DNA from: Thermoanaerobaculia bacterium
Lineage (GTDB): Bacteria > Acidobacteriota > Thermoanaerobaculia > Multivoradales > UBA5704
Assembly (NCBI GenBank): GCA_025937035.1
Contig: JAICSG010000181.1
Span: 1-7,437, forward strand
Length of the DNA: 7,437 nucleotides
Direction: 5' to 3'
The notes below the pieces were generated by a model. That model made no database searches. It worked only from the letters and a program-made list of their open reading frames with translations, and had not been told where the DNA came from. Position 1 is the stretch's first letter. Each line of letters begins with the position of its first letter. A program made the translations under genes and the position numbers. This document shows, piece by piece, positions 1 through 7,437 of this stretch.

Positions 1-21
1 CCCCAGGGAGGTTTCGGGCAT
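1..21 (-). CDS. 5' end of a riboswitch-controlled gene (truncated by window edge)
   Basis: An ATG reading down from position 21 begins MPETSLG and runs off the window. The start is supported by a Shine-Dalgarno sequence, AAGGAGAT, at 34-27, five bases before the ATG. The promoter and leader upstream fit a regulated gene. Seven residues are too few to identify the protein. Because the leader carries a yybP-ykoY (manganese) riboswitch, the usual candidates are manganese exporters or homeostasis membrane proteins (MntP, TerC/Alx, the UPF0016/GDT1 family, or a P-type cation ATPase). That is inference from the leader only. The gene is transcribed in the same direction as the kinase upstream but appears to have its own promoter. 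Confidence 0.7.
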
Positions 22-46
22 GGCCGATCTCCTTGCGAAGATGGCC
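22..46 (-). promoter_or_regulatory. Hairpin hiding the ribosome binding site of the left-edge gene
   Basis: Read on the minus strand, GGCC (46-43) pairs with GGCC (25-22), and AUCUUC (42-37) pairs with GGAGAU (32-27). There is one bulged C at 26 and the loop is GCAA, a GNRA tetraloop. This ten-pair hairpin, with one G-U pair, ends directly before the ATG and buries GGAG of the Shine-Dalgarno sequence. The pairing is seen in the sequence. Its role as the OFF state of the riboswitch is inference. Confidence 0.65.
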
Positions 47-95
47 GTGGGACGTCGAAAGGCGGACCCCACGGCACGGTTTCCGTGTCGCGTGG
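44..95 (-). promoter_or_regulatory. Expression platform with mutually exclusive helices
   Basis: Two competing pairings are visible on the minus strand. In the first, CCACG (95-91) pairs with CGTGG (73-69) around an inner CACGG/CCGTG hairpin (87-83 with 79-75). This uses the 3' strand of aptamer helix P1. In the second, GCCGTGGG (75-68) pairs with CCCACGGC (51-44). This takes bases 44-46 away from the hairpin that hides the ribosome binding site. A consistent reading is an ON switch. Ligand-stabilised P1 would free 69-75, which captures 44-51 and opens the ribosome binding site. Without ligand, 91-95 captures 69-73 and the sequestering hairpin forms. Confidence 0.6.
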
Positions 96-191
96 TCTCG
101 CCGAGCCTCTCGCTCCCGGGCCGCCGGAGGCTCGACGCCTCGTGTTGACGGCAACCCGGACCCGGGGACGTCCCGGGGGGCTACTCCCCAC
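92..191 (-). promoter_or_regulatory. yybP-ykoY manganese riboswitch aptamer
   Basis: Recalled hallmarks of this class appear in order. GTGGGGAGTAGC (191-180) gives the 5' strand of P1 and the conserved L1 loop. GCCG-TCAACAC (152-142) precedes a small hairpin GAGGC/GCCTC (141-137 with 131-127), which is followed by CGGC. GGCGAGACCAC (102-92) gives the conserved 3' loop and closes P1 (GTGG 191-188 with CCAC 95-92). P2 is the GC-rich hairpin at 161-177 with an ACGT loop. P3 pairs 149-160 with 115-126. P4 is a short hairpin at 103-115. The length of 100 nt fits the class. Family members sense Mn2+ and control exporters and related proteins. Identification rests on recalled consensus and structure, not on a covariance-model search. 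Confidence 0.86.
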
Positions 192-203
192 TGATGAGGT
201 GAC

Positions 204-227
204 AATATATGAAAAATTTGTCCGGTG

Positions 228-231
<4 letters not shown>
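204..231 (-). promoter_or_regulatory. Sigma70-type promoter for the riboswitch leader
   Basis: On the minus strand a perfect -35 box TTGACA (231-226) is followed by a 16-base AT-rich spacer and a -10 box TATATT (209-204), five of six matches to consensus. The expected start near 196-198 is a few bases before helix P1 of the riboswitch. The TGA inside TTGACA is the kinase stop codon, so the two genes are packed tightly while the downstream gene keeps its own promoter. The low-GC patch at 201-220 stands out from its surroundings. Confidence 0.75.
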
Positions 232-4319
<4,088 letters not shown>

Positions 4320-4362
4320 TCCCCTCCTCTCAAAGCCGTCCGTGATGAAACGACCTGGAGAA

Positions 4363-4379
4363 TCCAAGAAACATGCCAA
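4363..4379 (-). promoter_or_regulatory. Possible sigma54-like promoter of the kinase gene
   Basis: The minus strand reads TTGGCATG-TTTC-TTGGA. The spacing and the -24 GG match the sigma54 consensus TTGGCACG-N4-TTGCW. The -12 element has TTGG where TTGC is nearly invariant, which weakens the call. A start about 12 bases further on would leave a leader of about 30 bases before the ATG at 4319. No convincing sigma70 pair was seen in this gap. Confidence 0.25.
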
Positions 4380-4410
4380 TCGTCGGATCGACGGCTCGGA
4401 CGGGGAAATC

Positions 4411-4425
4411 GGGATGGGGGATCCC
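4411..4425 (-). terminator. Small hairpin after tRNA-Leu, weak terminator candidate
   Basis: Directly after the CCA end of tRNA-Leu, GGGAT and ATCCC form a five-pair stem around a CCCCC loop, followed by GATTT. There is no long U tract. It may define the tRNA 3' end or slow read-through into the kinase gene rather than act as a full terminator. Confidence 0.25.
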
Positions 4426-4509
4426 TGGTGCCGGAGAGGGGATTCGAACCCCTAAGCCCGAAGGCGGAGGATTTTAAGTCCCCTGCGTCTGCCGTTTCGC
4501 CACTCCGGC
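4426..4509 (-). tRNA. tRNA-Leu (anticodon UAA)
   Basis: The minus strand folds as a class II tRNA. The acceptor stem is GCCGGAG/CTCCGGC and the discriminator A is followed by an encoded CCA. The anticodon loop is CTTAAAA on a GGGGA/TCCTC stem, giving anticodon UAA. A long variable arm (CCGCC TTCG GGC) and a T arm with GGTTCGAATCC are present. The length of 84 bases with CCA fits tRNA-Leu. It reads UUA and, by wobble, UUG codons. Confidence 0.97.
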
Positions 4510-4518
4510 GGCGGGGAA

Positions 4519-4524
4519 ATTCTA
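4519..4524 (-). promoter_or_regulatory. Probable -10 box of tRNA-Leu
   Basis: TAGAAT on the minus strand lies nine bases before the mature tRNA 5' end, between the stop of the small upstream gene and the tRNA. No clear -35 box is visible 16-18 bases upstream. The tRNA could also be cotranscribed with the small gene before it. Confidence 0.35.
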
Positions 4525-4541
4525 CAGCGGCGTGAGCGTCT

Positions 4542-4838
4542 TTACGCGGGTCCCACCACCCGCCCGTGGCCGAGGAGGCGGGCGAACACCTCGCGGGAGC
4601 GCTCCAGCAGCTCCAGCCCGAGGTCGGCGCGCCCCAGCCGGCCGGCCACCAGGGCGAGATTGAGGAACAGGGCCGCGCCGTCCGCCGAGCTCAGGAGGTC
4701 CGCCTCGGCGGCCATCCGGTCCATCGCCTCCACCAGGCGCGCGAACGCCTCCTGGCGCTCCCCCATCGCGTCATGGGAGATGCCGATCTCCAGGAGCTGG
4801 TCGAAATTGCGGAAGGCGTTGAGGCTCGTCACGTTCAT
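4542..4838 (-). CDS. Small helical hypothetical protein (98 residues)
   Basis: I do not recognise this protein. It is 98 residues, Leu/Ala/Glu-rich and predicted by eye to be all helical. The segment from about 24 to 90 (GERQEAFARLVEAMDRMAA, then LNLALVAGRLGRADLGLELLERS) has the Ala/Gly/Leu spacing of two or three TPR-like helical hairpins. This suggests a protein-binding role and no enzyme motif is seen. The ATG at 4838 follows GGGGA at nine bases, a modest ribosome binding site. An extended -10 (TGGTATCCT) lies upstream at about 4906-4914. The gene ends 32 bases before tRNA-Leu on the same strand and is divergent from the gene starting at 4995. Codon composition resembles its neighbours, which supports a real gene. 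Confidence 0.6.
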   Translation of the reverse strand: MNVTSLNAFRNFDQLLEIGISHDAMGERQEAFARLVEAMDRMAAEADLLSSADGAALFLNLALVAGRLGRADLGLELLERSREVFARLLGHGRVVGPA

Positions 4839-4884
4839 CGAAGAGATTCCCCATGCGGGCCCGGGGGCCGCGGTGCGTCAAAGT

Positions 4885-4911
4885 TAGCCGGGTGGCTATG
4901 GGTTGAGGATA
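4885..4911 (-). promoter_or_regulatory. Candidate promoter and inverted repeat for the small helical protein
   Basis: On the minus strand, TGGTATCCT (4914-4906) resembles an extended -10 element. Just downstream lies a perfect inverted repeat TAGCC-gggt-GGCTA (plus strand 4885-4898). It could be an operator over the start site or a small hairpin in the leader. No good -35 box was found. Confidence 0.25.
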
Positions 4912-4934
4912 CCACGAGACGGATGTGCTATACT
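4903..4934 (+). promoter_or_regulatory. Candidate promoter for the 4995-7159 gene set
   Basis: The -10 box TATACT (4929-4934) matches consensus at five of six bases. The nearest -35-like hexamer, TTGAGG (4903-4908), is 20 bases away, longer than ideal. The octamer GCTATACT also occurs just before tRNA-Lys, where it is surely a -10 region, so the element may be preferred in this genome. The start would be near 4941, directly before the hairpin at 4946. Confidence 0.4.
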
Positions 4935-4945
4935 TCCGTTTCACC

Positions 4946-4976
4946 AAGCCCCAGGGGGTCACCCCCTGGGGCTTTT
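4946..4976 (+). terminator. Strong terminator-like hairpin in the leader of the gene at 4995
   Basis: AAGCCCCAGGGGG (4946-4958) pairs perfectly with CCCCCTGGGGCTT (4962-4974) around a TCA loop, followed by TTGCTTT. The 13-pair stem with a T-rich tail is a good intrinsic terminator on the plus strand. On the minus strand no T tract follows. No plus-strand gene lies upstream, so it would sit between the candidate promoter at 4929 and the start codon at 4995. That makes it a possible attenuator. Alternatively CCCCC (4962-4966) could pair with the G run at 4982-4987 that serves as ribosome binding site. Confidence 0.6.
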
Positions 4977-4994
4977 GCTTTGGGGGGAAGAAAC

Positions 4995-5387
4995 ATGACC
5001 GACGACGAATTCGTCCGCGCCTTCGAGGGGTGCACGTTGCCCAATTCCGCGTTCCACCACCGGGACCACGTCCGCCTGGCCTGGATCTACCTCCGGCGCC
5101 ACCCCGCCCTGGAGGCCCTCGCCCGCTTCACCGAGGGGCTCCGGCGCTTCGCCGCCTTCAACGGCCACCCCGGCCTCTACCACGAGACGATCACCTGGGC
5201 CTACTTCTTCCTGATCCACGAGCGGATGGCCGACGGGCCCGAGGGGGAGACCTTCGAGGAGCTCGCGGCGCGCAATCCGGACCTCCTCGCCTGGAAGCCC
5301 TCGATCCTCGACCGCTACTACGATCCGGAGACCCTCCAGTCCGAGCGGGCGCGGCGGGTATTCGTGATGCCGGGCGGCATACAATAG
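4995..5387 (+). CDS. Conserved hypothetical protein with HHRDH motif
   Basis: This 130-residue protein belongs to a family I recall as widespread but without assigned function. It has the pattern CTLPNSAFHHRDHVRLAW (13-30), then a His at 63 in GLYHETITWAY and His75-Glu76 in LIHERMA. The spaced conserved His, Asp and Glu residues could bind a metal, but no activity is known to me and none should be assumed. No signal peptide or membrane segment is seen. The ATG at 4995 was chosen because it follows GGGGGGAAG with normal spacing and begins the conserved part. The frame stays open upstream only as read-through of the intergenic hairpin. It is first in a tight set with mscL 30 bases downstream. 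Confidence 0.82.
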   Translation: MTDDEFVRAFEGCTLPNSAFHHRDHVRLAWIYLRRHPALEALARFTEGLRRFAAFNGHPGLYHETITWAYFFLIHERMADGPEGETFEELAARNPDLLAWKPSILDRYYDPETLQSERARRVFVMPGGIQ

Positions 5388-5417
5388 CGGCAGGAGCCTC
5401 TCGGAGAGGAGGGTGCG

Positions 5418-5861
5418 ATGCTCAAGGAATTCAAGGAGTTCGCGGTCCGCGGCAACGTCCTCGACCTGGCGATCGGCGTGATCATCGGGGCGGCCTTCGG
5501 CAAGATCGTCACCTCGCTGGTGGACGACATCATCATGCCGCCGGTCGGCCTGCTGCTGGGCAGGGTCGACTTCACCAACCTGTTCATCGACCTGTCGGGC
5601 AAGCACTACCCGAGCGTGGCCGCGGCCAAGGCGGCGGGAGCGCCGACGATCAACTACGGGATCTTCCTCAACACCCTGCTGAGCTTCCTGATCGTGGCCT
5701 TCGTGGTCTTCCTCATCGTCCGCGAGTTCAACAGGCTGCGGCGGGGCGAGGAGAAGCCCAAGGCGGAGCCGGTCGTCAAGGAGTGCCCGTACTGCCTGTC
5801 GTCGATCCCCATCAAGGCCACCCGCTGCCCGCACTGCACCTCGGATCTCAAGGCGGCTTGA
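5418..5861 (+). CDS. mscL: Large-conductance mechanosensitive channel MscL with C-terminal zinc ribbon
   Basis: This inner-membrane homopentameric channel opens under high membrane tension to release solutes during hypo-osmotic shock. The N-terminus [20 protein letters not shown] leads into TM1 (about 15-45), with the conserved [12 protein letters not shown] pore-lining stretch and DDIIMPP. A periplasmic loop covers about 48-76, and TM2 is at about 78-103 ([19 protein letters not shown]). The C-terminus differs from E. coli: it ends in CPYC (113-116), ten residues, then CPHC (127-130), a zinc-ribbon-like tail in the cytoplasm. Similar tails occur in MscL of several phyla. The ATG follows GGAGAGGAGG, an excellent ribosome binding site. 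A weak -10-like TACAAT lies at 5380-5385. At 147 residues it is slightly longer than the typical length of about 136. Confidence 0.97.
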   Translation: MLKEFKEFAVRGNVLDLAIGVIIGAAFGKIVTSLVDDIIMPPVGLLLGRVDFTNLFIDLSGKHYPSVAAAKAAGAPTINYGIFLNTLLSFLIVAFVVFLIVREFNRLRRGEEKPKAEPVVKECPYCLSSIPIKATRCPHCTSDLKAA

Positions 5862-7159
5862 GGAAGGGTCCAATCGACGTCGCGGTGATCGGGGCGGGGG
5901 TCGCGGGGCTCGCGGCGGCGGGCGAGTTGCGGCGGCAGGGTTTCCGGGTAGAGGTCTACGAGGCCCGGGACCGCATCGGCGGCCGCATCCTCACCCACCG
6001 GGACGAACGGTTCCCCATGCCGCTCGAGCTGGGAGCCGAATTCATCCACGGCGAGGCGCCGCTCACCGAGCGCCTGCTGCGCGAGGCCCACCTCTCCGAC
6101 TACAACCTCGACGGCGATTCCTGGCTGGCCAGGGGTGGCCACTTTCACCGCGACGAGGGCTTCTGGGACGAGATTGACCGCGTCTTCGACGCCATCGACT
6201 CCCGGAAGAAGGACCTCTCGTTCGACGACTTCCTGGCCCAGAGCCCGGGTGGCAAATCCCTGGCGCGGGCCCGCGAGGCGGCCCGGGCCTTCGTCCAGGG
6301 GTTCCACGCCGCCGACCCCGCGGAGCTGAGCACTCTCGCCCTCGCGCCCAGGGAGGCGGGCGAGCCGAGCGAGGAGGCCGCGCGGATCGGCCGGGTGGTC
6401 GAAGGGTACGACCGCCTGGCGGAGTGGCTGGCGCGCGATCTGGGCGAGGATCTCCATCTCGGGGCCCCCGTCCGGGAGATCGCCTGGGAGCCCGGCCGCG
6501 CCGAGCTCACGCTGCAGGACGGCTCGCGGGTCAACGCAAGGGCGGCCATCGTCACCGTCCCGCTGGGGGTTCTGCAAGCTCCACCGGACGAGCCGGGGGG
6601 GATCCGCTTCCGTCCCGATCCGCCCAGGCTGCGCCAGACGCTGGACCTCCTGGCGATGGGCCCCGTGCTCCGCCTGGTGCTGGGCTTCCGCGAGCTCCCC
6701 TGGCACGGCCGGGGCGATCTCGGCCGCATGAGGTTCCTCCAGACCGGGGACGAGACCTTCCGCGTCTGGTGGACCGCCTACCCCCTCCGCCTGCCCGTCC
6801 TGGTCGCCTGGAGCGGCGGCCCTCCGGCGGGAGCGTTCTCGCGCCGGAGCCCCGAGGAGATCGAAGCCGCCGCCCTGCGGGCCCTGGCCCGGCAGACCGG
6901 GATCTCCCGCCAGCGGATCGCCTCCCGGCTCGAAGGGATCTGGAGCCACGACTGGAACGGCGATCCCTTCTCCCGCGGCGCCTACAGCTACGCGAGGGTG
7001 GGAGGGAGCGAGGCCGCCAAGGCCCTGGCGCGGCCGGTCGGAAAGACCCTCTTCTTCGCCGGCGAGGCCGCGGACGAGGAAGGGAGGACGGGGACGGTGG
7101 AGGGAGCGATCGGGACGGGGCTGCGGGCGGCGAAACAGGTGAAGCGGGCTCTGGGGTGA
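5858..7159 (+). CDS. FAD-dependent amine oxidase family protein
   Basis: This 433-residue flavoprotein of the monoamine oxidase superfamily probably oxidises a primary or secondary amine using O2. The substrate cannot be told. The N-terminal Rossmann motif is [14 protein letters not shown] (8-21), with Glu35 to bind FAD ribose and GGR at 41-43. [10 protein letters not shown] is at 56-65. The C-terminal FAD motif is [20 protein letters not shown] (399-418). [17 protein letters not shown] (362-378) is typical of the family, and no Cys suggests covalent FAD attachment there. No signal peptide is visible. The start is taken as TTG at 5858, overlapping the mscL TGA by four bases, because no ATG precedes the Rossmann motif. 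GTG at 5885 would remove its first strand. An ATC at 5873 has a better-placed GAGGAAGG. Coupling to mscL translation is likely. Confidence 0.88.
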   Translation: MRKGPIDVAVIGAGVAGLAAAGELRRQGFRVEVYEARDRIGGRILTHRDERFPMPLELGAEFIHGEAPLTERLLREAHLSDYNLDGDSWLARGGHFHRDEGFWDEIDRVFDAIDSRKKDLSFDDFLAQSPGGKSLARAREAARAFVQGFHAADPAELSTLALAPREAGEPSEEAARIGRVVEGYDRLAEWLARDLGEDLHLGAPVREIAWEPGRAELTLQDGSRVNARAAIVTVPLGVLQAPPDEPGGIRFRPDPPRLRQTLDLLAMGPVLRLVLGFRELPWHGRGDLGRMRFLQTGDETFRVWWTAYPLRLPVLVAWSGGPPAGAFSRRSPEEIEAAALRALARQTGISRQRIASRLEGIWSHDWNGDPFSRGAYSYARVGGSEAAKALARPVGKTLFFAGEAADEEGRTGTVEGAIGTGLRAAKQVKRALG

Positions 7160-7175
7160 AAACCGCTCCATCGGC

Positions 7176-7181
7176 TATACT
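7176..7181 (+). promoter_or_regulatory. -10 box of tRNA-Lys
   Basis: TATACT lies ten bases before the tRNA 5' end and is followed by a GC-rich stretch (GCCCGCCC), which resembles a stringent-control discriminator. The -35 position falls at the end of the amine oxidase gene and shows no clear hexamer. Confidence 0.6.
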
Positions 7182-7191
7182 GCCCGCCCTG

Positions 7192-7267
7192 GGGCCGTTA
7201 GCTCATCTGGTAGAGCACGAGACTTTTAATCTTGGGGTGCAGGGTTCGAGTCCCTGACGGCCCACCA
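7192..7267 (+). tRNA. tRNA-Lys (anticodon UUU)
   Basis: The cloverleaf is complete. The acceptor stem is GGGCCGT/ACGGCCC followed by encoded ACCA. The D arm is GCTC...GAGC. The anticodon stem is CGAGA/TCTTG around loop CTTTTAA, giving UUU. The T arm is CAGGG-TTCGAGT-CCCTG. The length is 76 bases with CCA. It reads AAA and AAG. Confidence 0.98.
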
Positions 7268-7344
7268 GAATCCCCTTCTACCCCCCCTCGCAAACCCTTA
7301 TAGCTCTAGGACGAATAAGTTTTGCGCCCCTTTTTACGTCTTCT

Positions 7345-7437
7345 GTGGGTGTGAGAGCCCAAACACACCCCGGAAACGACCACGACCACGGTTACAAGCG
7401 CCTCTTCTCCCACCCCGAGGCTGTCGAGGAGCTGATC
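7345..7437 (+). CDS. N-terminus of a probable Rpn-family nuclease (truncated by window edge)
   Basis: The frame running off the right edge ends HDHGYKRLFSHPEAVEELI. This is very like the N-terminus of Rpn (recombination-promoting nuclease, YhgA-like, transposase_31) proteins as I recall them (DHxYKxLFSHPExVxxLL). Such proteins are PD-(D/E)XK endonucleases linked to recombination and often found in variable regions. The catalytic residues lie beyond the window. No ATG precedes the conserved part. GTG at 7345 or 7351 are the candidate starts and neither has a clear ribosome binding site, so the start is uncertain. The gene follows tRNA-Lys by 77 bases, a gap that holds only pyrimidine-rich sequence and a T5 run at 7331-7335. 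Confidence 0.68.
   Translation, partial: MGVRAQTHPGNDHDHGYKRLFSHPEAVEELI

Noticed and set aside
102..134. Eight-bp stem CGAGCCTC/GAGGCTCG seen first as a simple terminator of the kinase gene
   Set aside because: It has no T tract, and the same bases are better explained as parts of the P3 and P4 helices of the riboswitch. It may be only an alternative fold.
4320..4379. Earlier in-frame ATG at 4379 for the kinase fusion
   Set aside because: It lacks a Shine-Dalgarno sequence and would overlap the candidate promoter, whereas the ATG at 4319 has AGAGGAGG just upstream.
5399..5411. Short hairpin CCTCT-CGG-AGAGG over the mscL ribosome binding site
   Set aside because: It is only five pairs and leaves the GGAGG part free, so there is no strong case for regulation.
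4925..5857. N-terminal extension of the amine oxidase frame to position 4925
   Set aside because: It overlaps the conserved hypothetical gene and mscL in another frame and gives Pro/Arg/Gly-rich sequence with no homology signal. The true protein begins near 5858.
5654..7171. A 505-codon minus-strand frame opposite the amine oxidase and mscL
   Set aside because: It is a shadow of two clearly identified plus-strand genes, has no recognisable domain and has biased composition.

Overview
The window is GC-rich bacterial chromosomal DNA. It holds two tRNA genes with encoded CCA ends, a very large chemotaxis-type hybrid histidine kinase, MscL with a C-terminal zinc ribbon, and several genes of unassigned function. 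The gene content and base composition would fit an Acidobacteriota-like or deltaproteobacterial-type soil or sediment bacterium. That placement is a guess from gene style, not a phylogenetic result.

Left edge (1-231, minus strand). A strong sigma70-type promoter overlaps the kinase stop codon. It would make an RNA with a roughly 175-nt leader that carries a yybP-ykoY (manganese) riboswitch aptamer at 92-191. After the aptamer come helices that can only form one at a time, then a hairpin that hides the ribosome binding site of a gene starting at position 21. Only seven codons of that gene are in the window. In this riboswitch class the controlled gene is usually a manganese exporter or a related membrane protein. 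This is the most informative non-coding element here.

Centre-left (228-4838, minus strand). In transcription order there is a small helical protein (4838-4542), tRNA-Leu(UAA) (4509-4426), then one 1363-residue protein (4319-228). That protein joins CheB methylesterase, CheR methyltransferase, a PAS-like domain, a long heptad coiled coil, two more PAS domains, a HisKA/HATPase kinase and a receiver. A possible sigma54-like promoter lies between the tRNA and the kinase. A strong internal ribosome binding site could also give a free-standing receiver domain.

Centre-right (4839-7159, plus strand). A divergent intergenic region holds a candidate promoter and a 13-bp terminator-like hairpin. It leads into a compact set of three genes: a conserved hypothetical protein with an HxxDH motif, mscL, and an FAD-dependent amine oxidase whose likely TTG start overlaps the mscL stop.

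Right edge (7160-7437, plus strand). tRNA-Lys(UUU) with its own -10 element is followed by the first 31 codons of a protein that looks like an Rpn-family (PD-(D/E)XK, transposase_31-like) nuclease. No other gene is visible in 7268-7344. No CRISPR array, complete insertion sequence or replication origin was seen.
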